Below, in pieces: positions 53,700 through 62,438 of a DNA stretch of 64,000 bases (position 1 is its first letter; every line of letters starts with the position of its first letter). The stretch lies in assembly GCF_024436395.1 (NCBI RefSeq), contig NZ_JAFMZO010000003.1, positions 62,001 through 126,000 of the forward strand. The letters run 5' to 3'. The position numbers were made by a program, and so were the translations under genes. Source of the DNA: Paradesertivirga mongoliensis. GTDB lineage: Bacteria > Bacteroidota > Bacteroidia > Sphingobacteriales > Sphingobacteriaceae. The notes beneath the pieces were generated by a model that was not told the DNA's origin, ran no database searches, and was given only the letters and a program-made list of their open reading frames with translations.

Positions 53700-54569
53700 T
53701 TAGGCTTCTCCCATCATCAGGCCTTCGATACTATGAGCCTGAACAATTGGCTCCAACTCGTCAACAAGGCGATAGGTCAAATGCTGTCGCAAAGAGTCGG
53801 GAAGTGTATTAAAAAATCTCCTGGTAAGTTGTAAATCGTGCCGTTCGGCATTATTTGCACCGGGAGCATCCACGCCTAGAACCAGGGCTGGCCGCGATTT
53901 GTCGGAAAGATTAGCAGTACCGCGATGGATGGTCAGAGCAGACCGGGCAGAAATATCCCCCATCTTCGGCATCTTCTGCTGGGCCCTCTGCTCATAGCGC
54001 GGATATAAGTTTTTAGGAGGGAACATCTCGTGCTGAAAACCCTCAGGCAAATCCCATTGAGTACCGGGTGCTATCTCAAAAGGCCCCATGTCTTCATACA
54101 CGTCCACGGTGGTAAGATTAAAAGCCAAAGAGTTTAAACGCCTGCCAACCGTAGTATCGTCAGGCGCCGGGAAATCACGATGCCAGGGCTGATTTTGGGA
54201 ACCGGGATTAGGAACATCAAATCCTATTTCAACGATTTTATAATCTGGGCCAAGAACCGCTTCACAAACAAATATCACCCATGGATGAGTAGCCAAATCA
54301 ACAAAGCCGGATATATCTTCGGGATGTATTTCAACATAATGTCTTTTGGGACCACGGCCAACAGCACCGCCCGGACGCTTCAATGCATCCTCATAAAGAT
54401 CAAGAACTTCGTCGTGTAATTTCTGGACCCATTCTTTAGAAAAAGCAGACTTAAGACCTATAATTCCGTCTCCGTATAATCCACCCATAACCTGAGCAAC
54501 ATCATACACAGAGGATTGGACTTTTGAAAAAGTTCCTGCATGGCTTGGATTTAAATTATTAGTTTGCAT
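53700..54569 (-). CDS. Phytanoyl-CoA dioxygenase (PhyH) family protein
   Basis: 289 residues of the PhyH-type Fe(II)/2-oxoglutarate dioxygenases. The iron motif HxD is in NQPWHRDFPAPDD (about His128 and Asp130), the distal His in ALTIHRGTANLSD, and the 2-oxoglutarate Arg in KSRPALVLG. The substrate is unknown; family members act on lipids, secondary metabolites or amino acids. It stands alone between the subunit A gene (191-nt gap) and an RluA gene, with no visible link to either. Confidence 0.88.
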   Translation of the reverse strand: MQTNNLNPSHAGTFSKVQSSVYDVAQVMGGLYGDGIIGLKSAFSKEWVQKLHDEVLDLYEDALKRPGGAVGRGPKRHYVEIHPEDISGFVDLATHPWVIFVCEAVLGPDYKIVEIGFDVPNPGSQNQPWHRDFPAPDDTTVGRRLNSLAFNLTTVDVYEDMGPFEIAPGTQWDLPEGFQHEMFPPKNLYPRYEQRAQQKMPKMGDISARSALTIHRGTANLSDKSRPALVLGVDAPGANNAERHDLQLTRRFFNTLPDSLRQHLTYRLVDELEPIVQAHSIEGLMMGEA

Positions 54570-54637
54570 AACGGCTGTTTTGATATGATTAACAACCTTA
54601 ATGCCACTTTGATTAAGTTTATGATCTTTCGATCCAC

Positions 54638-55357
54638 TTACACATCGAACTTATCCAGCAATTTAATCAGCGTTGCGAAATCTTTTGGATATGGAGCCGA
54701 TACGGTGATAGTATCTTCATCGTTGATCATAAAGGTTACTTCCTTTGCGTGCAAAGCAAAGCGTTTCATAATAGGCAGCTCTTCCTGATCTTTACCTAAA
54801 CGATATCCTCTTTTTATATTTGATAACAGAACCGCCTGCCCCCCATACATATCATCACCGGCAATAGCTGCCCGTTGAGAGGCAAGGTGTATTCTGATTT
54901 GATGCATCCGCCCTGTTATTGGCTGACATTCGATAAGGGTATAATGCTTGTAGTATTTAATAGAATTGAATATCGTTTCCGCGGCCTTACCCTCCTGTCG
55001 GCTGATAGCCACATTTTTATTACCCAGATTCAGGATAGGCAAGTTAACATCAAGTTGATTAAACTGATGTGTTCCATTTACTATAGCATGGTACACCTTC
55101 TTTACTTTGCGCCGCTCAAACTGCATTGATATTAAGCGATAAGCTTCAGGGTTTTTAGCTATAATCAAACAGCCGGAGGTTTCTTTATCCAGACGGTGGC
55201 AAACTTGTGCATCGGGAGTATATTCCTTTGCCAATCGCAGCATGCTCATCCCGCCTCCTTCCCTCTCATCGAGAGAACTGATAAATGGTGGCTTGTTGAC
55301 GACCACCAAATCATTATTTTCAAACAGTATAGTGTCTTTAAACTTTGGAAATTTCAC
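54638..55357 (-). CDS. RluA-family pseudouridine synthase
   Basis: 239 residues. The catalytic motif HRLDKETSGCLIIAK (Asp in HRLD) and the blocks VVVNKPPFIS, KVKKVYHAIV and GRMHQIRIHLA are typical of RluA/RluD-type synthases, which make pseudouridine in rRNA or tRNA. There is no N-terminal S4 domain, so it is the short form. Start choice is uncertain: GTG at 55355-55357 (MKFPKFKDTILFEN) is used; TTG at 55363 would add two residues. The gene ends 68 nt before the PhyH gene and starts 31 nt after the PhoB-like regulator stop. Confidence 0.9.
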   Translation of the reverse strand: MKFPKFKDTILFENNDLVVVNKPPFISSLDEREGGGMSMLRLAKEYTPDAQVCHRLDKETSGCLIIAKNPEAYRLISMQFERRKVKKVYHAIVNGTHQFNQLDVNLPILNLGNKNVAISRQEGKAAETIFNSIKYYKHYTLIECQPITGRMHQIRIHLASQRAAIAGDDMYGGQAVLLSNIKRGYRLGKDQEELPIMKRFALHAKEVTFMINDEDTITVSAPYPKDFATLIKLLDKFDV

Positions 55358-55388
55358 GCACAAAAGTACTGAAAAACCTTCTGGTTTG

Positions 55389-56090
55389 TTAGTTTCCCTG
55401 GCCTAACCCGTCAAATTTATACCCCACTCCTTTTACAGTGCTGATATAATCTTCTCCAAGCTTCTCGCGAACCTTTCTGATGTGTACGTCGATGGTTCGA
55501 TTGGTAACAACCACAGAATCTTCCCAAATGCTCTTCAGAATAACCTCGCGGGTATATACTTTCCCCGGTTTTGAAGCAAGCAGATATAACAACTCAAATT
55601 CCTTTTTTGCAAGAACTATCTTTTCGCCGTTGCGGTAAACCAGATACGTCTCACGATCGATGGTTAAATCTGCGATCTCCAGTTTGTTTTCTATCGGCTC
55701 TTCTGGCTGGCTGTTCCGTCTAAGAATTGCGTTTATTCTACTAACAAGAGCTCTCGGCTTGATTGGCTTAGCGATATAATCATCAGCACCTACATTAAAC
55801 CCGGCAATTTCTGAATACTCTTCACTACGAGCAGTAAGAAAAACCATAAAGGTATTCTTGAATTCATTCATAGTCCGAAGAATGCGGCAGGCTTCAATGC
55901 CGTCCATTTTAGGCATCATGATATCCAGTATGATTAAATCAGGATGTGAGCGTTTAGCTTCCGAAACACCTTCCTGACCGTTTGATGCGGTAAAAACCTG
56001 ATACCCTTCCTTTTTGAGATTATACTCAATAAGTTCCCGGATATCCGGTTCATCATCTACAATAAGAATTTTTTGCTTTGCTGAACTCAT
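55389..56090 (-). CDS. OmpR/PhoB-family response regulator
   Basis: 233 residues: receiver domain (about 5-120) with VDDEPDIRE, phosphoacceptor in LIILDIMMPKMDG and Lys in IAKPIKPRAL; then a winged-helix output domain (about 135-228) with KKEFELLYLLASKPGKVYTR and the recognition helix VVTNRTIDVHIRKVREKLGE. It is the PhoB-like type found in most Bacteroidota. The partner kinase is not adjacent in the window. Confidence 0.95.
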   Translation of the reverse strand: MSSAKQKILIVDDEPDIRELIEYNLKKEGYQVFTASNGQEGVSEAKRSHPDLIILDIMMPKMDGIEACRILRTMNEFKNTFMVFLTARSEEYSEIAGFNVGADDYIAKPIKPRALVSRINAILRRNSQPEEPIENKLEIADLTIDRETYLVYRNGEKIVLAKKEFELLYLLASKPGKVYTREVILKSIWEDSVVVTNRTIDVHIRKVREKLGEDYISTVKGVGYKFDGLGQGN

Positions 56091-56192
56091 GGCTTTTATT
56101 TACCACTAAAGTATAACGTTAAAAGCAGGAAATAGTTAAGCGTGTATTAAATAATTGTTAACAAAGCATATTCTGTTAACAATATAATTAGC

Positions 56193-57290
56193 TTATCGCA
56201 AGGTTTTCGTTAAAAAGGCCTCCAGGTCTGGTCCCCGGAGATTTTTAGCAATTATTTTACCCTCTTTATCCAACAAATAGGAAGTAGGAATGCCTTCAAT
56301 ATTATATTGCTTTACCACATTACTATCCCAATGCTTTAGTTCTGAAACGTGAGCCCAGGCTAACTTATCAGCTTTAATTGCATCAAGCCATTCGGTTCTG
56401 TCTCTATCCAAAGAAACTCCAAAAATGGTAAATCCCTTATCCTTAAATGCATGGTATTGCTTTACCAGGTTCGGATTCTCTTCACGACAAGGGCCGCACC
56501 ACGAAGCCCAGAAATCTACCAGCACGTATTGACCTCTGAAATCGGACAATTTTACATTTTTCCCTTCAACCGAAGGCATTTCAAAATCAGGAGCCACATG
56601 CCCAACAGAAAGCGCCCTTAATTTATCCATCCGGCTAATAAAGCTTTGAACAGCCGGAGAACCTGGAAATTTATTTTTGATATCCTGGGCATACTTCAAA
56701 AGGACCGTTTCGTATTTATCCTGATTAAGGGAGCCAATGGCGTAAAAGCCGGCAAGATTATCTTTATTTTTTTCGGCAAAAGCGATGGTCTCTCTTGAGA
56801 AAGCATCCACGTTCTCGTTAAATTTGGGGAATATTACCTGCTCCAACGAGTCTTTTATGGATGGATCGCGGCCTACTTTTTCTTCAAATTCTTGCTGGAA
56901 ACTTCTGAATATCTTGCTGTACTTTGTACTGATCGCATTGAACTCTTTCAACTTATCCGCATTTTCAGATCCACTTACGTGGAACTCTCCTACTTCATTG
57001 GCATAATCAGCTTTAAATTCGATATCATCACCATTCCTGGCGATGATAGAATAGGCTTTTTCTGCTGCACTGATGGTAAAGAAATCAAAATCAGGAGATA
57101 TTGCTTTTAACTTAAACTCGCCGCTTTCATTCAGAATAGCAGAATCTATTACTTCGTTTCCTTTATAGAGTTGTACCTTTTTTAACCCGGCAGCATTGTC
57201 AAACTTACCGGTAATAGTAAATTCGTCATTGTTCTTACAACCCGACAAAATTGCGATAAGCAACGTTACAACTCCAATTATCTTTTTCAC
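56193..57290 (-). CDS. TlpA-like thioredoxin lipoprotein with DUF4369 N-terminal domain
   Basis: 365 residues from GTG 57288-57290. A lipoprotein signal ends in AILSGC (Cys18). The DUF4369 domain lies at about 25-120 (FTITGKFDNAAGLKKVQLYK), followed by a helical linker. An AhpC/TSA-thioredoxin domain (about 225-365) has the redox CxxC in VDFWASWCGPCREENP and the cis-Pro region EGIPTSYLLDKEGK. It is a periplasmic thiol-disulfide reductase typical of Bacteroidota. The start GTG overlaps the gatB stop (GTGA), so translation is probably coupled. Confidence 0.92.
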   Translation of the reverse strand: MKKIIGVVTLLIAILSGCKNNDEFTITGKFDNAAGLKKVQLYKGNEVIDSAILNESGEFKLKAISPDFDFFTISAAEKAYSIIARNGDDIEFKADYANEVGEFHVSGSENADKLKEFNAISTKYSKIFRSFQQEFEEKVGRDPSIKDSLEQVIFPKFNENVDAFSRETIAFAEKNKDNLAGFYAIGSLNQDKYETVLLKYAQDIKNKFPGSPAVQSFISRMDKLRALSVGHVAPDFEMPSVEGKNVKLSDFRGQYVLVDFWASWCGPCREENPNLVKQYHAFKDKGFTIFGVSLDRDRTEWLDAIKADKLAWAHVSELKHWDSNVVKQYNIEGIPTSYLLDKEGKIIAKNLRGPDLEAFLTKTLR

Positions 57291-58771
57291 TTTAATAAAT
57301 CTAATTTCTCAACTATCAGTTTATTGGCTGTCTTGGGGTCGATTTTACCTTTCGATAATTTCATAACCTCGCCCATAAACAATCCTAAAACGCCTTTTTT
57401 GCCTTTATGATATTCAGTAACCTTATCCGGATACATAGAAACCGCCTGATCGATATATTTCAACAGCCCGTCGCTATCGGTATCGATCAAAAGATTTAAC
57501 TCCTGCACCATATCCAGCACATCAACACCCGGATTTTTAACTAATGCCGGAAACAGTTGTTGCGTAACTGCGGTATTATTAATCTTTCCATCATCTACTA
57601 ACGATATTATCAGCGCTACAGACTCCGCCGGAAGCTTCATTTTGATATTCTCTGCGGGATTTTCATTTAAGTATGATTGAACCGGGCCGTTAATGAAGTT
57701 AGCTGCCGCTTTATAATTTGATGTATGGTTCACCACTTCCTGGAAATAATCCGAAACCGCTTTATCTGAAGTTAATAACTGTGCATCGTATTCAGACAAA
57801 GCAAATGATTCTCTGTATCTCTTAACCCGTTGCTCAGGCAGTTCCGGAAGCTCATCTTTTATTTGCTGAATCAGCTCTTCGCTAAGCGTTAGCGGCGGCA
57901 AATCCGGCTCTGGAAAATAGCGATAATCGTACGCCATCTCTTTAGAACGCAGAACCGATGTTACACCTGTGGCTGCATCAAAATTGAGGGTATTTTGTTC
58001 AATTTTTATCCCTTCTTCGATAAGTTGCACTTGCCTTTTAAACTCGTAATTTACAGCCCGTTGAAGATTTCGAATAGAGTTCAGATTTTTCACTTCACAC
58101 CTCGAGCCATATTCTGTATCGCCCTTTAACCGAACCGAAATATTAGCATCACAACGTAAGCTGCCTTCCTCCATATTCCCATCACAAATATCAAGGTATC
58201 TCACCAGCTTTCTCACTTCTGATAAGTAAGCTGCCGCTTCCTCCGCAGATCGGATATCAGGTTCAGAAACTATTTCGATTAAAGGAACGCCCGCCCGGTT
58301 TAAGTCGATAAGCGAGCTGCGCTGGTCTCTGTCGTGGATACTCTTACCGGCATCCTCTTCCATGTGAATACGATTTAAACGGATTTTCCTTTCCGAGCCA
58401 TCTTTTAACGTTATCGCGACATAGCCTCTCTGGCAGATAGGCATTTCATCCTGGGTAATCTGATATCCCTTGGGAAGGTCTGCATAGAAATAGTTTTTTC
58501 TGTCGAAACGATTGACCCGATTTATGGTACAATTCGTTGCCAGTCCCATTTTAATAGCAAAAGTAACTACCTTCTTATTTAGCTTGGGCAAAGAACCCGG
58601 TAAGCCCAGCGAAACCAGGCTGATATGATGATTCGGGGCAGCGCCGAAAGCTGCCGAGTCTGATGAAAAAATCTTGGTAGCGGTTGAAAGCTGGGCATGT
58701 ATCTCTAAACCTACAACCAGTTCATATTTCTCAAAAACCTCCTGGCTAAGTGTTTTCTGTTCCGTCTTCAT
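57287..58771 (-). CDS. gatB: Asp/Glu-tRNA(Asn/Gln) amidotransferase subunit B
   Basis: 494 residues. Family blocks are VVGLEIHAQL (N-terminal), FSSDSAAFGAAPN, LGLPGSLPKLN, DRKNYFYADLPKGYQI, LNRIHMEEDAGKSIHD, DLNRAGVPLIEIVSEPD, and SLRCDANISVR. The C-terminal YqeY-like helical domain (about 345-494) ends in NKLIVEKLD. With GatA and GatC it converts Glu-tRNA-Gln to Gln-tRNA-Gln; gatA and gatC are not adjacent. The stop overlaps the start of the TlpA gene by 4 nt. Confidence 0.96.
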   Translation of the reverse strand: MKTEQKTLSQEVFEKYELVVGLEIHAQLSTATKIFSSDSAAFGAAPNHHISLVSLGLPGSLPKLNKKVVTFAIKMGLATNCTINRVNRFDRKNYFYADLPKGYQITQDEMPICQRGYVAITLKDGSERKIRLNRIHMEEDAGKSIHDRDQRSSLIDLNRAGVPLIEIVSEPDIRSAEEAAAYLSEVRKLVRYLDICDGNMEEGSLRCDANISVRLKGDTEYGSRCEVKNLNSIRNLQRAVNYEFKRQVQLIEEGIKIEQNTLNFDAATGVTSVLRSKEMAYDYRYFPEPDLPPLTLSEELIQQIKDELPELPEQRVKRYRESFALSEYDAQLLTSDKAVSDYFQEVVNHTSNYKAAANFINGPVQSYLNENPAENIKMKLPAESVALIISLVDDGKINNTAVTQQLFPALVKNPGVDVLDMVQELNLLIDTDSDGLLKYIDQAVSMYPDKVTEYHKGKKGVLGLFMGEVMKLSKGKIDPKTANKLIVEKLDLLK

Positions 58772-58866
58772 TTATTGTGAGGAGCCAAATATACTATTTC
58801 TCGTTTAATGAATACAGCGAATTGGCACATGAATTGAAATATTGAAACATCTAACTCTACCTACTT

Positions 58867-59346
58867 ATGAAAAAAATTATCCTCTCCGCATGCTTTTGCT
58901 TTGCAATAGCTTTTGGCGTAGCAGCTCAAGAAACTTTGAAGCCCGCTATCAGTACTCAACCTTTATGGGGACCGACGGGGTACAACCTGGCCGCTTATTA
59001 TTACCTCCCTGATATTGAGGTTTATTACGATGTACCTGAAAAGAAATTTATTATTCTGGAGCAAGGAAAATGGGTGCATTCTTTCACATTACCCGAAAAA
59101 CTTAAAGATTTTGATCTGTTTAGCGCTTACAAAGTTGTACTTAACCGGCCGCATCCATATTACAATTTTAAAGCGCATAAGTCTAGATATGCCCGTTTTA
59201 AAGGTCAGTTTAACAGGCAGGAAAGTATTAAAGAAAGTACAAACCCTAAATACTTTGTAATAGAAGGGCACCCCTTGTCAGAACAAATTCAGGCTTCTAA
59301 ACAAAACGATTTAAAAGAGAATAACATGAAGGTTGCAGGCAACTAA
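58867..59346 (+). CDS. Small secreted protein of unknown function
   Basis: 159 residues with a signal peptide (MKKIILSACFCFAIAFGVAA, mature from about Q21). The mature part is aromatic-rich (YNLAAYYYLPDIEVYYDVPE) and later basic (KAHKSRYARFKGQFNRQ). I recognise no domain; such short secreted Tyr-rich proteins are common in Sphingobacteriaceae. Its stop overlaps that of the convergent kdsA gene by 3 nt. It is divergent from gatB with 95 nt between. Confidence 0.75.
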   Translation: MKKIILSACFCFAIAFGVAAQETLKPAISTQPLWGPTGYNLAAYYYLPDIEVYYDVPEKKFIILEQGKWVHSFTLPEKLKDFDLFSAYKVVLNRPHPYYNFKAHKSRYARFKGQFNRQESIKESTNPKYFVIEGHPLSEQIQASKQNDLKENNMKVAGN

Positions 59347-60155
59347 GTAACCGCCTGTCGGATTCTCACAAGTTTTACAAGCAAATTTTCCAGCAAAGTC
59401 AGATGAAGCATATTCGCGCCATCTGACTTTGCATTTTCGGGTTCAGGATGGGTTTCAATAAACAAACCATCAGCCCCTACCGCTATTGCCGCCTTGGCAA
59501 TGGTCTCTATCAACTCGGGCTTTCCGCCGGTTACGCCCGAAGTCTGATTCGGCTGCTGTAGAGAATGTGTGCAGTCCATCACCACCGGAACACCAAAGGA
59601 CTTCATTTCCGGGATGCCGCGAAAATCCACGATCAGATCCTGATATCCAAATGTATTTCCTCTATCCGTTAAAATCACCTTTTCATTGCCGCTGTCTTTT
59701 ACCTTATCCACAGCAAACTTCATCGATCCGGAAGAAAGAAACTGGCCCTTTTTTATATTAATTACCTTTCCGGTATTTGCAGCAGCGATAAGCAAATCGG
59801 TCTGTCGGCATAAAAAGGCCGGGATCTGAAGCACATCTACGTACGCAGCTGACATTTCAGCTTCTTCCGCGGCATGTATATCAGTTACCGTAGGAATTCC
59901 AAACTCTCTGCCAATTCTGGAAAGAATTTTCAGCGCTTTTTCATCACCAATGCCGGTAAAAGAATCAATCCTGGACCGGTTAGCTTTACGATATGATCCT
60001 TTAAATATGTATGGAATCCGGTGTTTGTCTGTTATCTGCACAATTTTTTCGGCAATTCGCAATGCCATTTCCTCACCCTCTATTGCACAAGGGCCAGACA
60101 TTAAAAAGAAATTGCCAGAGTCAGAAAATTTTAAGCTTGGGAGAAGATTAATCAT
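59343..60155 (-). CDS. kdsA: 3-deoxy-8-phosphooctulonate synthase (Kdo8P synthase)
   Basis: 270 residues of the KDPG/DAHP-type aldolase-like family. Blocks are FFLMSGPCAIEGEEMAL, FKGSYRKANRSRIDSFTG, VTDIHAAEEAEMSA, VLQIPAFLCRQTDLL, ILTDRGNTFGYQDLIVDFRG and the C-terminal GLFIETHPEPENAKSDGANM. It condenses PEP with arabinose-5-phosphate to Kdo8P for lipopolysaccharide core. Its ATG overlaps the recQ stop (TAATG), so it is translated with recQ. kdsD, which makes the substrate, lies divergently next to recQ. Confidence 0.96.
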   Translation of the reverse strand: MINLLPSLKFSDSGNFFLMSGPCAIEGEEMALRIAEKIVQITDKHRIPYIFKGSYRKANRSRIDSFTGIGDEKALKILSRIGREFGIPTVTDIHAAEEAEMSAAYVDVLQIPAFLCRQTDLLIAAANTGKVINIKKGQFLSSGSMKFAVDKVKDSGNEKVILTDRGNTFGYQDLIVDFRGIPEMKSFGVPVVMDCTHSLQQPNQTSGVTGGKPELIETIAKAAIAVGADGLFIETHPEPENAKSDGANMLHLTLLENLLVKLVRIRQAVT

Positions 60156-62344
60156 TAGTTTCCTAATTCAGATAAAAATTTGATACGCATCAGCTGAAGT
60201 TCTTCACGGGTGTAATCATCGCTGCCCAGTTCTCTCAGAGCTTCATCAATAGAGTCAACTTCAGCACTTCTAAAGTAATCAAAAACTTCATCCTGACGAT
60301 CCTCATCAATCATCTCGTCGATATAATAATTAAGATTGAGCTTTGTACCAGAATTCACGATGGTTTCCACTTCCTTCAAAATTTCTTCGTAGGTAATCCC
60401 TTTCGAAGACGCTATATCATCCAGCGCAAGCTGCCTGTCAATATTCTGAATGATTGATACTTTTAAAGCAGACTTATTAGCAGCACTTTTAATTACCAGG
60501 TCAACAGGCCTGTCAATATCATTCTCCTCTACATACTTCCCTATCAATTCAATAAAAGAGGCACCGAATTTCATCGCTTTACCTGCGCCAACGCCATGGA
60601 TCTGCTTTAATTCCTCTATTGTTGACGGATAATGCGTGCACATTTCCTCAAGTGAAGGATCCTGAAATACTACAAAAGGAGGCACATTCTTTTGCTTGGC
60701 AATCTTTTTACGTAGATCTTTAAGCATTTGAAGTAAAACAGTATCTACTGCACCTGCCCCTTGCTGTGAACCTTCGTCCTGATCATCTTCCCCGGTTTCC
60801 ATTACCCGATTGAGAATAAATCGCAGAGTGTGAGGATTTTCAATAAAAGAACGGCCCGACTTGGTTAAATGCAGGAGGCCGTAGTTGTCAATATCCTTTG
60901 ATAGGTAGTTATTTAAAAGCGCCTGGCGCAGTAATGACTTCCAGTAAATAAGCCCCTCTTCTTTTCCGCTTCCAAAATATGGAAGCGTATGATGATCGTA
61001 CGCCGTTATTTGAGATGTTTCAACGCCCATCATGATATTTATGATGTGATGGTCATCAAACTTTTCTCCAAGATCCCGAATAGCTTTAAGGGTTTTCTTT
61101 AAGTTGTCGGAAGCATCAAAATGAGTTTTTGGAGCCCGGCAGCAATCGCACATGCTGTTACAGCCAGCCTCGTTAAAGTTCTCTCCGAAGTAGTGAAGAA
61201 TTTGTTTTCTTCTGCACACCGAAGATTCAGCGTAATCGATAACTTCCTTTAATATTTGTGTGCCTATTTCGCGCTCGGAAACAGGCTTATCCTTCATAAA
61301 CTTGGCTAACTTGTCAATATCTTTTTCGGCATAAAAAGCCACACAAAGGCCTTCGCCCCCATCCCGGCCTGCTCTGCCGGTCTCTTGGTAATAACCTTCC
61401 ATTGATTTCGGAATGTCGTGATGGATAACATAACGAACGTCGGGTTTATCAATTCCCATCCCGAAGGCGATAGTAGCCACAATTACTTCCACATCCTCCA
61501 TCAGGAATTTATCCTGAGTTTCAGCACGGGTTTTGGGATCTAATCCCGCATGATAAGGTAAGGCTTTTATGCCATTCAGATTCAAAGCTTCGGCTACCTC
61601 TTCTACCTTTTTGCGGCTTAAACAATAGATAATGCCCGATTTACCCATGTTTCCCTTAATAAACCTCACAATCTCCTTCATCACGTTTCGCTTTGGCCTT
61701 ACTTCATAGTAAAGATTGGGGCGATTGAAAGAAGATTTGAACAGTGTGGAGTCAGTCATCTGCAGGTTTTTGATAATATCCTGCTGAACTTTTGGCGTAG
61801 CGGTTGCCGTTAGAGCGATGATAGGGATATTCTCGCCTAAAGAACTTATAACCTGCCTTATTTTACGATACTCGGGTCTGAAATCATGTCCCCATTCCGA
61901 GATACAATGGGCTTCGTCCACTGCGACGAATGATATTGTAATTAAGTTTAAAAAATCTATGTTTTCAGCTTTTGCAAGCGACTCAGGAGCAACGTACAGC
62001 AGCTTGGTCTCGCCACTTAAAACATCTTGCTTGACTTTAGTTATTTCGGCTTTATTTAATGAAGAGTTCAAGAAGTGTGCGATACTTTCTGTACCACCGA
62101 ATGCCCTGAGCTGATCTACCTGATTTTTCATTAAGGCAATCAGGGGTGAGATGACGATGGCTGTTCCCTCGGTCATCAGGGCGGGTAACTGATAACAAAT
62201 TGATTTTCCACCGCCGGTCGGCATTATTACAAATGTATCCTTCCGTTGAAGTATATTGGTGATTATAGCCTCCTGCTCACCTTTGAAGTTATCAAACCCA
62301 AAAAAATTCTGTAAATTATCAAACAATGATTTCTTTATCTCCAT
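60155..62344 (-). CDS. recQ: ATP-dependent DNA helicase RecQ
   Basis: 729 residues. SF2 motifs are Walker A MPTGGGKSICYQLPAL, VVDEAHCISEWGHDFRP (motif II), ALTATATP (motif III), GIDKPDVRYVIHHDIP, and QETGRAGRDG (motif VI). The RecQ zinc-binding Cys cluster is in AGCNSMCDCCRAP (about 385-395). A winged helix and an HRDC domain (about 525-605, MLKDLRKKIAKQKNVPPFVV) follow, then a ~120-residue helical tail typical of Bacteroidota. It unwinds recombination intermediates and forks. It is the first gene of an operon with kdsA, and divergent from kdsD. Confidence 0.96.
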   Translation of the reverse strand: MEIKKSLFDNLQNFFGFDNFKGEQEAIITNILQRKDTFVIMPTGGGKSICYQLPALMTEGTAIVISPLIALMKNQVDQLRAFGGTESIAHFLNSSLNKAEITKVKQDVLSGETKLLYVAPESLAKAENIDFLNLITISFVAVDEAHCISEWGHDFRPEYRKIRQVISSLGENIPIIALTATATPKVQQDIIKNLQMTDSTLFKSSFNRPNLYYEVRPKRNVMKEIVRFIKGNMGKSGIIYCLSRKKVEEVAEALNLNGIKALPYHAGLDPKTRAETQDKFLMEDVEVIVATIAFGMGIDKPDVRYVIHHDIPKSMEGYYQETGRAGRDGGEGLCVAFYAEKDIDKLAKFMKDKPVSEREIGTQILKEVIDYAESSVCRRKQILHYFGENFNEAGCNSMCDCCRAPKTHFDASDNLKKTLKAIRDLGEKFDDHHIINIMMGVETSQITAYDHHTLPYFGSGKEEGLIYWKSLLRQALLNNYLSKDIDNYGLLHLTKSGRSFIENPHTLRFILNRVMETGEDDQDEGSQQGAGAVDTVLLQMLKDLRKKIAKQKNVPPFVVFQDPSLEEMCTHYPSTIEELKQIHGVGAGKAMKFGASFIELIGKYVEENDIDRPVDLVIKSAANKSALKVSIIQNIDRQLALDDIASSKGITYEEILKEVETIVNSGTKLNLNYYIDEMIDEDRQDEVFDYFRSAEVDSIDEALRELGSDDYTREELQLMRIKFLSELGN

Positions 62345-62395
62345 ATCCTCCCGGAATAAAAATTAGAAAGGCTAATTTTAAACATCAAAATAACA

Positions 62396-62403
62396 TATTT
62401 TTG
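62396..62403 (+). promoter_or_regulatory. -7 element upstream of kdsD
   Basis: TATTTTTG matches the Bacteroidota TAnnTTTG box in the 94-nt gap between divergent recQ and kdsD; no clear TTTG -33 partner is seen. Confidence 0.45.
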
Positions 62404-62438
62404 CGGTGAAATAGTATTTTAAATTAAAAAACTTCTGT

